Source: Vibrio gazogenes (GTDB lineage Bacteria > Pseudomonadota > Gammaproteobacteria > Enterobacterales > Vibrionaceae). Taken from it: DNA of 64,000 nucleotides. The notes beneath the pieces were generated by a model. That model did no database searches, was not told the DNA's origin, and saw only the letters and a list, made by a program, of their open reading frames with translations. Made by a program: the position numbers and the translations under genes. The DNA lies in assembly GCF_002196515.1 (NCBI RefSeq), contig NZ_CP018836.1, positions 620,001 through 684,000 on the forward strand, written 5' to 3'. Positions 33,873-43,370 of this stretch are shown in pieces; within the stretch, counting starts at the first letter, position 1, and every line of letters starts with the position of its first letter.

Positions 33873-35576
33873 CTATGGCGCGACTGCTTTACCACTGTAT
33901 CGATCAATCCGTCCGGGGCATAACCCTTTCGCTCTCAAATTACGGGCAATTTGCGCAACGGCGTTGTTGGTGTTGCTGTAACCATCATGCATTAAAATGA
34001 TCTGCCCGTTTCGAAGTTGATTCGCTGCATTCACAATAGCGCTGGTACTTGCGTTGTTCCAGTCTTTGGAATCTACATCCCAAGTGACGACGCGCATACC
34101 AAGATTTTGTGCTGCCTGCTGAATCGTTGAGTTCACTTCACCATATGGCGGACGATACAAAGTCGGTGCTGGTGCTCCGGCATTTTGGATCGCCTGACTG
34201 GTCCGGCTTAACTCATTAGTGATTTGCTGATAGCTGTAATTCGACATGTGGGGATGAGTGTAGCTATGGTTTTGAACTTCACCCACTTCTTTCATTTGGG
34301 ATATCATCCACGAACGGCCACTGACGCGCTGCCCCCAAGCAAACCATGTGACCGGTTTAAGGTTATTTTGTTTCAGCAGGTTGACGAGTGTCCCTGTATT
34401 ACTGGTAGGACCGTCATCGAAAGTGATACCGACATAACCTTTACACGCGTTGTTATTGCCGCCGTTGTTGCCGTTACCGCCACCGTTGCCAGAGCAGTTG
34501 CCGCTAAAGCAATCATCAGTATTACCAAAGCCAATGACACCATTACAGTCCATGTTTTCAGAATATGAACCACCACCGCACTTACCATTGTCATAGGTAG
34601 AGGTGTTGTATTCCATATCTTCAGCCTGTCTGGTTTCACCGTTGACATAGACCCAGTCTAAGACAACATCACGACCATTCGTATCGTTGTCATACTGAAC
34701 TTGTATATCCCCGGCGGCTCTGCCCTTATAGGTATACTCTTGATAGCTGTTGCTTAAATTCCAGCTGGCAACCGCAGTACCGCCAATCAGTAGGTTAATG
34801 TGCTCTTGGCCACTAATCCCCATTGCGCGGACCACAATGTCGGTACTGCTTGAGCCGGTGCCACCGCCGCCATTATCGCCGCCGCCATTATCACCGCCAC
34901 CAGAGCTGCCCAGCGTGATGTTCGAGCTACCACTACTTTGATAACCCTCGGTCGCCATGACCATGTAATTGAATTTTCCGAGGTTTAAGCCCTTGCTGGC
35001 CCATGCGTCAAAGTGATTGCCAGTGGTAATCGTACCACCAGTGCGTTTTTGCTGACGCACACTCCAGTATTGATAGAATGTGGATCGGTCTCCCTCAATC
35101 GAAGGCTTATCAACCCGCAGTGTACGATAAATATCGTAGGTGCCGCCGTCAGTATTCACGGTACCGTAATAGGTGCCGTTTGTACCGGGTCGATAGCTGC
35201 CCCAGTTCTCAATGATGTAATACTCAACCAACGGATTGGTTGTCCAGCCGTATAGCGCTAGGTAACCGTTACCGGAAGGACTAAAAGTACCTGAATATTG
35301 TACGGAGCGTCGCCCGCCCGGGTTCCAACCCTTACCGCCAACCCAGTTGCCGGTATTGCGCCACTGTGAGCTGTAACTACCGCCATTCCCCAATGTCATC
35401 GAAACGGTACCTGGCGCATCAGTCCAGAACGAATAATAGTAACCGTTATGGGTACCGGTTTCATTTGAGGTGAGGGTTTTTGCCTCACTGGCAGTTGCTG
35501 ACAAAACGCCCGCAGTTACGGTCAGAATAGTCAAAAATTTTTTTGCACGATTGGTCGTCGTTTTCACTATGGCCAT
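33873..35576 (-). CDS. secreted bifunctional xylanase / acetylxylan esterase (GH11-CBM60-CE4)
   Basis: A 567-residue secreted enzyme. Signal peptide (about 1-32), then a GH11 endo-beta-1,4-xylanase (about 33-230) with nucleophile Glu in PLVEYYIIENWG and acid/base Glu in MATEGYQSSGSS. A Gly/Asp linker leads to a CBM60/CBM36-like xylan-binding module (about 245-345) with paired cysteines. A second Gly/Asn linker leads to a CE4 deacetylase (about 380-560) with ITFDDGP, HSYTHPH, RPPYGEV and ILMHDG motifs. The order matches Cellvibrio Xyn11A, which carries one more module. It cuts xylan and removes its acetyl groups. GGAG seven bases before the ATG supports the start. Confidence 0.93.
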   Translation of the reverse strand: MAIVKTTTNRAKKFLTILTVTAGVLSATASEAKTLTSNETGTHNGYYYSFWTDAPGTVSMTLGNGGSYSSQWRNTGNWVGGKGWNPGGRRSVQYSGTFSPSGNGYLALYGWTTNPLVEYYIIENWGSYRPGTNGTYYGTVNTDGGTYDIYRTLRVDKPSIEGDRSTFYQYWSVRQQKRTGGTITTGNHFDAWASKGLNLGKFNYMVMATEGYQSSGSSNITLGSSGGGDNGGGDNGGGGTGSSSTDIVVRAMGISGQEHINLLIGGTAVASWNLSNSYQEYTYKGRAAGDIQVQYDNDTNGRDVVLDWVYVNGETRQAEDMEYNTSTYDNGKCGGGSYSENMDCNGVIGFGNTDDCFSGNCSGNGGGNGNNGGNNNACKGYVGITFDDGPTSNTGTLVNLLKQNNLKPVTWFAWGQRVSGRSWMISQMKEVGEVQNHSYTHPHMSNYSYQQITNELSRTSQAIQNAGAPAPTLYRPPYGEVNSTIQQAAQNLGMRVVTWDVDSKDWNNASTSAIVNAANQLRNGQIILMHDGYSNTNNAVAQIARNLRAKGLCPGRIDRYSGKAVAP

Positions 35577-36471
35577 TGTTATTCTCCAGTTCTACCTCTC
35601 AACCAATACCACTTACAGAGGTTGGGCCGTTAAGTACAGTTTGCTTTTTTATCAGCAAACTTTTGTTTGCCTTAACACACTACTTTTACTGTTAAAAAGA
35701 GTTAAGTGATGAATATTGTAGAAGCCATATTTAAATATGGATAATGCAATTTATGCCAAAGGTGAAGAGGCTCAGAATAAAATTAATTTAATAATGGTGT
35801 TATGAAAAAAAATAATAAAATTAACCACCTCAAATAATCAATTGTGATCATGATCGAATATTTTAACCTACTTATTTTTGAACTTTAAAGATAGCTGTTT
35901 ACTGCTTTCATTTGACGTAGTGGCTGGTACTGACTGGCTAAAACTTGTCGGTGATTCAGCGTAAGTTTAAAAATTTAAGCTATTGTTTTTATTTAATAAA
36001 AATTATTACTCGCTAGCTACCTGAGAAGGTGACGGATAACGATTCATTTAAGAAAGTATTTCTGTTTTTTCTCTTTGATATAATTACGTACTCTTTTTTA
36101 TTCATTAATTTTATCAAAATCATGATTTAAAAAATGAATTTATTCTTTAAAAAACGTGTTTGTTCAATGCAGTGCTACTTGGCTTAATTATATAACCTAC
36201 AATTTACAAAATGATTATTATATAAATGACATCTGTATTTTTGAAGAAATATAACATGACCTGTTTTTATCAATAACATTCGATCATAAATATCAACTCG
36301 TTTTATATATGCCCTTCCACACCATGTCTATTTAGGGTTGAATCATCAAAAACCGTACCCTGCATGCAAGCTTGAACCGATGAAATATCAAAGCATTCAT
36401 CCCGGTGTTATCTTTATGAATCGAGAAAGAGGCTATTATTGCCTGCATAGCCTCTTGTATGTGGATGATGC
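35577..36471. other. long AT-rich non-coding region
   Basis: About 895 bases, mostly AT, with no supported gene. A CRP-like sequence (TTGTGATCATGATCGAAT) lies at about 35842, roughly 265 bases upstream of the xylanase start, which would fit catabolite control but is a single weak match. The remainder shows nothing I can assign. Confidence 0.5.
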
Positions 36472-36804
36472 TTAACCAGAAAACTTCGTGTGGAACCAAG
36501 ATTTATCTGTCTTATCCAATGTCGGATGATTTTTATAGCAACCATTGGTTTTAAATTGAACGCGTTTTCCCGTTGTATTCGCGGCCAATGCAATACTTAA
36601 CCACCGGTCAATTTGTGGATGATTTGGAGCAACATCGATTCGATCACTTGGGCATCCCGGTTCATTGATTTGCGTATCTGTTGCGATAAATAACCGACCA
36701 TTGCCATACAAACCCGTATAAACCACATGGCCGACTAGATTATCTGAAGCCAAAGACTGGCCACTGAAGACCGTAAATAGTATTAGAAAATAAATGTATT
36801 TCAC
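36472..36804 (-). CDS. small secreted protein of unknown function
   Basis: A 110-residue protein with a signal peptide (KYIYFLILFTVFSGQSLAS) and a mature part of about 90 residues. It has two cysteines (EPGCPSDR and TNGCYKN) likely joined in a disulfide, and the pattern HPQIDRWLSIALAANTTGK. I have seen similar short periplasmic proteins in marine gammaproteobacteria but cannot name a function. GTG 36804, with AGAAGGA about eight bases before it, is preferred over ATG 36840, which gives an overly long basic N-terminus. Confidence 0.6.
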   Translation of the reverse strand: MKYIYFLILFTVFSGQSLASDNLVGHVVYTGLYGNGRLFIATDTQINEPGCPSDRIDVAPNHPQIDRWLSIALAANTTGKRVQFKTNGCYKNHPTLDKTDKSWFHTKFSG

Positions 36805-36898
36805 AATTTTTATCCTTCTGAAAAGTCTGGTTTTGGTCATATCGATCTCGCTAGAAAATCACTTCAACATTCATGTCGTTGACTGTGAGAATACCGCT

Positions 36899-37204
36899 TT
36901 ATAGGAATTTCACACGCTCATCGATACATTCTTCAGAACCCATTTCGAACTCGCGGCATATCCAAGGTCGGTTCTCATAAATAGAGCACATTAAAGTCTC
37001 TCGGTCTAAAGCAGCACACCAACCGTCATCAAGCCGCATCATTGTTTCACCGCCATATTGGTCACGTTCGATAAATCGTTCCGGCACACCCGTGTCTGAA
37101 ATGATCATCACTTCAAGGCGGCAACAACATGCTTCGCAGTTTGAGCAAGATACATTTGAAGAAGATGTATTTGAAGAAGAAAGATTTTTAGTGGGTATAA
37201 TCAT
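36899..37204 (-). CDS. YkgJ-family cysteine-cluster protein
   Basis: A 101-residue protein with the N-terminal cluster CSNCEACCC and later Cys in DGWCAAL, LMCSIYENRPWICREF and EECID. This is the CxxCxxCC-type pattern of the YkgJ family, thought to bind zinc or an iron-sulfur cluster. Its role is unknown. The N-terminus is Ser/Thr-rich and poorly conserved. Confidence 0.85.
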   Translation of the reverse strand: MIIPTKNLSSSNTSSSNVSCSNCEACCCRLEVMIISDTGVPERFIERDQYGGETMMRLDDGWCAALDRETLMCSIYENRPWICREFEMGSEECIDERVKFL

Positions 37205-37355
37205 GAGTAACTACAATTGGGTTAATGATGCATGATACCGTAAATTTAAGACAAATGCCGCTTGGCGGCATCAATCACATAATATTCCACGGCACTTTCC
37301 GGTCGAGGGAATAAACGTCACCGTCACGCAAAGAGGATCAATGCGCCTCCCGGGA

Positions 37356-37559
37356 TTACATGCCCTTCTTCCTGCGATGAGTCACCTGCTCACCTGCAAT
37401 GCCCCAGTTATCGGTTTCGACCTCATCAATCACAACCACTGTGGTCGCCGGGTTTTTATTCAACACCCTTTCAAGTAATTCGGTCACACCGGCAATCAGC
37501 TCTCCCTTCTGCTCAGCAGTTGCGCCTTCTTTTGTGATTTTAATATTGACGTATGGCAT
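37356..37559 (-). CDS. 4-oxalocrotonate tautomerase-family protein
   Basis: A 67-residue protein that begins MPYVNIKI, so that Pro-1 becomes the catalytic N-terminal residue after Met removal. The pattern continues LIAGVTELLERVLNKNP and VVVIDEVETDNWGIAG, typical of the 4-OT/DmpI tautomerase family. GAGGAG seven bases before ATG 37559 decides the start; the track-length frame from 37574 would hide Pro-1. The substrate is unknown. Confidence 0.88.
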   Translation of the reverse strand: MPYVNIKITKEGATAEQKGELIAGVTELLERVLNKNPATTVVVIDEVETDNWGIAGEQVTHRRKKGM

Positions 37560-37700
37560 CCGTATTCTCCTCAATATATCGTAAACATATGACTCACGGG
37601 TAAGTGAGAGCGTTCCAGATAATTCTCCGTAGACAGCAAGTGGTTATATTTTTGTTCCTGGCTGAGGTTTTATCAAATAACTTATCTTTTATAAAATGAT

Positions 37701-38603
37701 TTATTTTTTATAAAAGCTGCGTTTTAAAAAATAATAGCGACCTAAAATCACCATTAAAATGCCACCCAGCACTAAAATCGCTGACATGATCAGACGGGAA
37801 GTAATCACTTCAGATACAAATATAACCCCACCAAAAGTCGCAATGATCGGAACAGCTAATTGAAGCACAGCGGCTTGTATCGAAGAAAGGCCGCTCAGCG
37901 CGATATACCAAAGCGTGTAACCAATCCCTGAGGTGATACCACCGGATATGATCGCTAACCATATTCCTGCTGATGAATAATTGGTATGGCGTATGGTGAT
38001 GAGGGTTAGGATGATCACCAGCGGAACAGACCTGAAAAAATTATAGGCGGTATCCAGCAGCGGATTTTTCGAAGCTCGGCCTTTGAGGGTATAAATTCCC
38101 CATGCAACGCCAGATGTCGCCATCAGTAAGAAACCCGACAAGGATGGTGCGGTGACTCCCGGGAGAATCAAATAAACAAACCCTGCGAAAGCTGTCGTGA
38201 TACCTAACCACTCCGTAACATGTAATTTTGTACCGGAGAAAAGGGAGTGCAATATCATGGTAATTTGAACGGCGCCGAACAGAATCAGCGCGCCAGTTCC
38301 GGTGTCTAATGAGATATATGCATAGGAAAAGGTCACCGCATATAGAAATAACATCAAACTGGCAGTCCAACTCCCTTTCGGACGGGCGTCTTGCGTCGGG
38401 GAGTCGGTATTCTTTTGCGTGGTGAGGACAATCAAGACAAGCACAACGGCACCGGATAGTAACCGAATCGCCGTAAAGCTTGACGCATCGATGGCTTCAT
38501 GACCCAATGCTAATCGACATAGTACCGAGTTAGCAGCAAAAGCAATTAATGCTAACCCAGTCAGTATGGCTATTTTAAAAAGTGAATGATTGATGATGAA
38601 CAA
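37701..38603 (-). CDS. EamA/DMT-family transporter
   Basis: A 300-residue protein with ten hydrophobic helices in two EamA repeats. The first begins ALIAFAANSVLCRLALG and the second GVAWGIYTLKGRASKNP, with the late LQLAVPIIATFGGVIFVSE. Such proteins export or exchange small metabolites such as amino acids; no substrate is indicated. Confidence 0.85.
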   Translation of the reverse strand: MFIINHSLFKIAILTGLALIAFAANSVLCRLALGHEAIDASSFTAIRLLSGAVVLVLIVLTTQKNTDSPTQDARPKGSWTASLMLFLYAVTFSYAYISLDTGTGALILFGAVQITMILHSLFSGTKLHVTEWLGITTAFAGFVYLILPGVTAPSLSGFLLMATSGVAWGIYTLKGRASKNPLLDTAYNFFRSVPLVIILTLITIRHTNYSSAGIWLAIISGGITSGIGYTLWYIALSGLSSIQAAVLQLAVPIIATFGGVIFVSEVITSRLIMSAILVLGGILMVILGRYYFLKRSFYKK

Positions 38604-38757
38604 TCCTTATACACAACAACCTTCTCAATATAGTACTTTGTTATAACACAACTTTCAGTAATGGCCATCTGACGAGCCACCCTTTTGCATCAACACGCTG
38701 TTCGAAAGTTTCTCGTGACCGTTTAGGGTTATGTGTGATGCAGTCACCAAATAGCGA

Positions 38758-39375
38758 CTAAAGCCGGACACCGCATGACTTGAGAGCTTGCTCACATTGG
38801 GCAGCGTTTTTAAACTGAATGGCTGTCATACCCACTGATTCTGCGCCTTTGACATTGTATGGCATGTCATCAATGAACACGGTTTCGGAAGCCTTTAAAC
38901 CATATTGAGAAAGCAGTGACTGGTAAATTTCTGGCTGAGGCTTCAATAAACCGACTTCCGCGGAAACTGTCGCCCCGTCGAACAAATCCCAGAACGTGTA
39001 GGTTGCTTTTAGGTAAGAGATAATTTCATGAACATTGTCGGTTAACGCCAGAACATGATAGCCAGCAGATTTACAGCGTTTAATCAGGTCAACTGAGCCG
39101 TAGATGAGAATCTGTGTCTGTTTCACATAATAGAACAGCCGCTCACATTCTAACGCCGTTAACCCCTGCGTTTGCTGATACTGAGCTTTTGCCTCATTTT
39201 CAGTGATCAACCCTTTATTCAAACTTAACCAAGTTTCTGACTGAAATATTGACTTGGCTTGCTCTTCAGCGGCACTGCTGTCATCAAAAGTGAGTTTAAT
39301 AATCGCCACAGGGTCCCAGCGAACCACAACATTACCGATGTCAAAAACGACGTTTTTAATATCAACAGCAGTCAT
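38758..39375 (-). CDS. HAD-family hydrolase (YihX-like)
   Basis: A 205-residue HAD IA hydrolase: motif I VVFDIGNVVVRWD with the nucleophile Asp, motif II LALTDNVHE, motif III Lys in GLLKPQPEIY, and motif IV FIDDMPYNV. The close pattern is YihX/alpha-glucose-1-phosphate phosphatase-like, but the substrate cannot be fixed. AAGGAG lies before ATG 39375. Confidence 0.87.
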   Translation of the reverse strand: MTAVDIKNVVFDIGNVVVRWDPVAIIKLTFDDSSAAEEQAKSIFQSETWLSLNKGLITENEAKAQYQQTQGLTALECERLFYYVKQTQILIYGSVDLIKRCKSAGYHVLALTDNVHEIISYLKATYTFWDLFDGATVSAEVGLLKPQPEIYQSLLSQYGLKASETVFIDDMPYNVKGAESVGMTAIQFKNAAQCEQALKSCGVRL

Positions 39376-39741
39376 TATGTACTCCTTTTACATCACAGTT
39401 TTTATACGATTCATTCCAATCTGCGAATCTGTTACCCATGCGTCATTCGCAGCGTTTGCTGCTATTCATCCGTTGACGACCAACACACGGTCACAATCCG
39501 GACTGACATATGGGCCTGATTGAATGCTTTCCTTCACTGTACCTGCTTTTGTTCGGTACCGACAGTCCTTCATCTATCGTCAGGTATCATCAGCAAGCAG
39601 AAACAGGCAACACTCACGGATCTGGTCCGAAAGTTCTGTTAATGAAGGGGGAGCAGGTCAATTCAACCCAATAGATGACTTAGTTGATCGGGTGTAAACG
39701 CGTAATGAACCCCAAATGTTGCATCTTTGCTTGCCACCGTG
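39376..39741. other. intergenic region
   Basis: 366 bases between the second srlB and the HAD hydrolase. No gene, RNA or clear hairpin was identified. Confidence 0.55.
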
Positions 39742-40101
39742 TTAACCAAATACGATTTCATCACCAACATGTATGACGTTCGGGCAATGACCAATGACAT
39801 GAACAGTCCCTGGTCGTTCTGGTTCCAGTTGACCATCAAATTGAATCGTTATATGGCCTAAATTGGCCAGATTCTGGCTTACCGCACTCCCGACTGCCGT
39901 GACGATAAAGTCTTTATCTGCAATCAGTAATGTGCTTTGGGTTGTAATTGCGCCGACATGTTGCCCTTGATCATGAATAAAGCAGTAGTCTTTCACATCT
40001 TCTGGCGCAGTTTGGTTAAACAAAATGAGCATATTTTCTTGTAACGCTTCGTTCGCTAGCATGCCTATTTCAGTGATTGTGGCTTTGAATTGGAAAGTCA
40101 T
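39742..40101 (-). CDS. srlB: PTS sorbitol-specific enzyme IIA, second copy
   Basis: A 119-residue protein matching SrlB: EALQENMLILFNQTAPEDVKDYCFIHD with the phospho-acceptor His in FIHDQGQH, and NLGHITIQFDG near the end. It receives phosphate from HPr and passes it to the IIB domain of SrlE. TAGG seven bases before ATG 40101 fits the start. The longer frame to 40422 lies in the upstream gene and is not coding. It is the last gene of the second srlA-E-B set. Confidence 0.9.
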   Translation of the reverse strand: MTFQFKATITEIGMLANEALQENMLILFNQTAPEDVKDYCFIHDQGQHVGAITTQSTLLIADKDFIVTAVGSAVSQNLANLGHITIQFDGQLEPERPGTVHVIGHCPNVIHVGDEIVFG

Positions 40102-40121
40102 CATCCGACCTATTGATAAAC

Positions 40122-41105
40122 CTACTGATAAATGAACATGGAAACAAACCAAGCCAATAATACGGTTGGCGCACCCGTGATAAATCGGGAATACAACACA
40201 GAAGGCACACCGACTTCTACGGTTTCCTGTTTCGCACCGGCCAGCCCTAAACCGACGGGGATAAAGTCGCAAGCAGCTTGTGAATTGATCGCAAACAGTG
40301 CCGGGAGAGCCAAGTGAGGCGGAATTGCTCCCGTACCAATCTGCACACCAATCATGACCCCAATGACTTGCGCAATCACAGCGCCAGGGCCTAAAAACGG
40401 AGAAAATAAGGGAAATGAACAAATCAGCGCTAACACAATTAAACCAAGCGGATTAGAAGATAGTGGCGTGAGTAAATCGGCAACCCAATCACCAAGACCT
40501 GACGCCATGATCACCCCGATCAACATCGAAACAAATGCCATAAAAGGCAAAATCGTTTTGAGTACAGTGTCAATGGTATCCCGACCCGCTTGGTAAAAAG
40601 TCGACATGATGTTCCCCATAGACATACCAACTTTAGCGATCAGACCGCCACTTTGTTCACTTAATTTTGTATCGGTATCGTAAGTCAACGGGTGAGCGTT
40701 GCTGATGGTTTCGTTTTCTGCTGCATCGACGTTGTCTTGATCAATCATGCTGACGCACGACTCGTCTATGGAAGATGCATAGATCCCCTCATGAATAAAC
40801 TGAGCAAGAGGGCCTGATTTTCCGGTTGCATGAATATTTAATGTATACAGGTGTTTTTTGGGGTACAAACCACAGCGCAGAGTGCCGCCACAATCAATGA
40901 CAACTAGGGCGACATCTTCATCTGCGATAATATTTTTGAAGCCATCAACGGACTCAAGACCCGTTAACTGACTGATATAGTCGACAACTTTAGGCTTCGT
41001 TCCCCCTGTGACATACAGGATTTTTTTCCCTGAGACGATGGGTATATACAGAGGGCCTCCCCATCCTTGCGCCCCCGCAACGACGCTTAACATGCGCGTC
41101 ATCAT
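40122..41105 (-). CDS. srlE: PTS sorbitol-specific enzyme IIBC, second copy
   Basis: A 327-residue protein. The N-terminal IIB domain (about 1-120) has the phosphorylation-site Cys in DCGGTLRCGLYPKK, joined by an acidic linker to a C-terminal membrane domain (FPLFSPFLGPGAVIAQVIG; AACDFIPVGLGLA). Together with SrlA it forms the sorbitol channel and phosphorylating unit. It overlaps srlA by four bases. Compared with the first copy the linker is shorter. Confidence 0.92.
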   Translation of the reverse strand: MMTRMLSVVAGAQGWGGPLYIPIVSGKKILYVTGGTKPKVVDYISQLTGLESVDGFKNIIADEDVALVVIDCGGTLRCGLYPKKHLYTLNIHATGKSGPLAQFIHEGIYASSIDESCVSMIDQDNVDAAENETISNAHPLTYDTDTKLSEQSGGLIAKVGMSMGNIMSTFYQAGRDTIDTVLKTILPFMAFVSMLIGVIMASGLGDWVADLLTPLSSNPLGLIVLALICSFPLFSPFLGPGAVIAQVIGVMIGVQIGTGAIPPHLALPALFAINSQAACDFIPVGLGLAGAKQETVEVGVPSVLYSRFITGAPTVLLAWFVSMFIYQ

Positions 41106-41665
41106 TGCTCACCGTCTAATGAGAAGTCTGCTTTGCCAGACAATATTTTCCCTTGCTGCCGAGACACCATGGCCGTCGTGAAATCGGTGACCCAACCTCT
41201 GAAAAAATTGGAAACTAACCCAACCAATAGATACCCCATCGCCAAAGGCGCTAAAGGTAAACCAAGCTGGGTTAAGCCATTGGCTACGCCAAGATAGATA
41301 AACAATTCACCTGGATTGACATGAGGAAACATACCATTCATCGAATGGCAGCTATAAGAGGCTGAAGCATAATAAGATGGTTTATAACGCTCAGGGAGAA
41401 ACTTGCCGAGGCTCAATGTCATTGGATTACAAAAAACAAACGTGCCAATAAAAGGAAGGATTAAATATCGAGAGACCGGATTACTGGCACATTTTGCGGC
41501 CAATTTCTCAACGCGATGCTGGCCGATAAAGCGGATTAATGCGTTCATGGCAACCAGCAGACATATCAACACGGGGAGTACCCCCGTGACCATGCTTACA
41601 AGAACGTCACCACCTTTCTCAAACAGCCCTAAAAACCACTCAGCACTTAAGGTTAAATACTCCAT
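41102..41665 (-). CDS. srlA: PTS sorbitol-specific enzyme IIC, second copy
   Basis: A 187-residue membrane protein of the length of E. coli SrlA, with GTFVFCNPMTLSLGKFLPERYKPSYYASASYSCHSMNG-type signature in pieces (LSLGKFLPERYKPSYY, SYSCHSMNGMFPHVNPGE). It is very similar to the first copy at 45615-46163. The 120-base gap from srlR upstream may hold its own promoter. Confidence 0.92.
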   Translation of the reverse strand: MEYLTLSAEWFLGLFEKGGDVLVSMVTGVLPVLICLLVAMNALIRFIGQHRVEKLAAKCASNPVSRYLILPFIGTFVFCNPMTLSLGKFLPERYKPSYYASASYSCHSMNGMFPHVNPGELFIYLGVANGLTQLGLPLAPLAMGYLLVGLVSNFFRGWVTDFTTAMVSRQQGKILSGKADFSLDGEQ

Positions 41666-41787
41666 GATGCTTACCTAAATATAGACACAGTCGTCATTCT
41701 ATCCTGATGCATAATGATAGTTTAAACATAAACAGTGTGCTGAAATGTGATTTCAATCATCAATGGAAATTTTCAAATTAAAAACAT

Positions 41788-42570
41788 TTACACCAGATAA
41801 ACCGTAATGCCTTTGCTTTTCAATCCGTTTAAATGTTCTTCTGATAGATCTGAATCAGTGACGACGATATCAACCAAATCGAGGGGAACAACAACATTTG
41901 GGCTTTTACGACCAAACTTTGAGGAGTCTAGGACCACAATAATTTGATTGGCTGATTGGCACATCGCTTGGCTGACCTGATAAGCTTCATTGTAAGTCGT
42001 ACAACCTTGAATTAAATCAAAACCGTCAGCCCCAATAAAAAGTTTATCAAATGTAAAATGGCTGAAAGCACTTTCGGCCAAACTTCCATGAAACGAAGCT
42101 GAACGTTTTCGGTAAGTTCCTCCCGGCATAATCACCGTATGTTCTGAGTTGAGTTCGTTCATCGCATGAACGATATCCAGACTATTTGTCATTAAGGTCA
42201 AAGACATAATTTTATCAAACTCAGGGACCATTTGTAGCGTTGTACTCCCACAATCGAGAATGATGGAGTCACCATCTCGAACTAGCTGGGCCGCTTTTTT
42301 TGCGATGCGGATTTTTTTGTCCAGATTTAAAGTTTTCTTCTCATCCATAGCAATCTCTTCGGAAGCGCTGTTAGTCGCACCATGACTGGTCACCGCTTCT
42401 GCACTTCCGTAGCGTCTTGCCACAATGCCTTTTTCTTCTAATGCTCTGAGATCACTACGAATCGTGGCGCCAGATGTCTGGAAAATAGAGGCCAGATCGT
42501 TGACTGCTGTTTTGCCGTTTTGTTGAAGGTAAGAAACCAACTGACTTTGTCTGCTATCAATACTCATCAT
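41788..42570 (-). CDS. srlR: DeoR-family sorbitol operon repressor
   Basis: A 260-residue protein with an N-terminal DeoR HTH (RQSQLVSYLQQNGKTAVNDL; SGATIRSDLRALEEKG) and a sugar-phosphate-sensing domain (GDSIILDCGSTTLQM, LMTNSLDIVHAMNEL, FIGADGFDL, DSSKFGRKSPNVV). The match to E. coli SrlR extends over the whole length. It represses the srl genes; the candidate operator is at 46239-46268. Confidence 0.92.
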   Translation of the reverse strand: MMSIDSRQSQLVSYLQQNGKTAVNDLASIFQTSGATIRSDLRALEEKGIVARRYGSAEAVTSHGATNSASEEIAMDEKKTLNLDKKIRIAKKAAQLVRDGDSIILDCGSTTLQMVPEFDKIMSLTLMTNSLDIVHAMNELNSEHTVIMPGGTYRKRSASFHGSLAESAFSHFTFDKLFIGADGFDLIQGCTTYNEAYQVSQAMCQSANQIIVVLDSSKFGRKSPNVVVPLDLVDIVVTDSDLSEEHLNGLKSKGITVYLV

Positions 42571-42642
42571 AAAATCTACCGATTAATTTGTGGTTATTCT
42601 ACACCAGATTATTATCATATTGAATGTAATTTGAAAACTCTG

Positions 42643-42999
42643 TCATTCAGTTTGAAAGGCAACGTTAAGCGCTTCCTGAGTCCCGTGACTCAGCCCGTTC
42701 AGCATCTGTTTATCGAATGGATATGAGCAACCAATCACTTCAGCCAGTGTTTTCGGACGGGCAAAAACAGTCACACCATTGAGTACCTTCGCATCCGTAA
42801 CTGTACCGTCCTCAGCTTCAACTAAAACAACAATTGTTCTTGCTTTCCAACGACTTTTCGTTCGGCCGATCTTCACCTTACCCTTTCTAGCCATCGATTG
42901 AATCATTCGATTAAAGGCGCGTATTTGGAAAAAACTCATCGCTATTTGCGCGATCCACGCGACAATCGCTATGCTGATGAATAAAGAAATAGAATCCAT
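42643..42999 (-). CDS. srlM: glucitol operon activator GutM
   Basis: A 118-residue protein with an N-terminal membrane helix (SISLFISIAIVAWIAQIAMSF) and the GutM segment GKVKIGRTKSRWKARTIVVL followed by VTVFARPKTL. In E. coli GutM activates the same operon; the mechanism is unclear. It sits directly upstream of srlR, as in E. coli. Confidence 0.9.
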   Translation of the reverse strand: MDSISLFISIAIVAWIAQIAMSFFQIRAFNRMIQSMARKGKVKIGRTKSRWKARTIVVLVEAEDGTVTDAKVLNGVTVFARPKTLAEVIGCSYPFDKQMLNGLSHGTQEALNVAFQTE

Positions 43000-43101
43000 A
43001 GGTTACCTCAAAATAATTGTCACAGTGCATGAACGAATGAGAAAGCATAAAACATCATGATAGCTTCTAAGTATCACCATTTTCATAGTGATGGCGTGAT
43101 T

Positions 43102-43296
43102 TTACTGATTTTCAATTTTTTTATCTTTGATTTTTATTTTGGGCGTGTATACGGCATTTGACGCAGAAAGACGCTGATTGAAGACACTCTGAATCCTGCA
43201 TCTTGAGGTTACTTGGGTATATTTCATATTGTTCAGAAATAATCTTGTCCACCAAGCCAGAATGCACAATCCCCCAATCGCGACAATGATATCCAT
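43102..43296 (-). CDS. small membrane protein whose C-terminal half is encoded by a dispersed repeat
   Basis: 64 residues from MDIIVAIGG: one hydrophobic helix (IIVAIGGLCILAWWTRLFL), then a tail read from a 52-bp dispersed repeat (VTSRCRIQSVFNQRLSA). GAGGGATAGT before ATG 43296 supports translation. Located between srlD and srlM inside the operon. No homologue is recognised. It may have been a longer gene whose end was replaced when the repeat inserted. Confidence 0.5.
   Translation of the reverse strand: MDIIVAIGGLCILAWWTRLFLNNMKYTQVTSRCRIQSVFNQRLSASNAVYTPKIKIKDKKIENQ
43170..43221 (-). repeat. 52-bp dispersed repeat, copy 1
   Basis: On the minus strand this starts TATACCCAAGTAACCTCAAG and matches 48339-48390 with one difference in 52. 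A shorter related stretch is at 50173. It lies inside the small srl-operon gene. Confidence 0.9.
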
Positions 43297-43370
43297 ACTA
43301 TCCCTCAGACTCGAAAACATGAGGGGCTTTTCAGCCCCTTCAATACGATTTCATCGGCTGGCAACAACGC

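Noticed and set aside
40102..40422. N-terminal extension of the second srlB in the longer open frame (226 codons)
   Set aside because: It lies inside srlE in another frame, is Cys-rich without family match, and SrlB length and the ribosome binding site fit a start at 40101.
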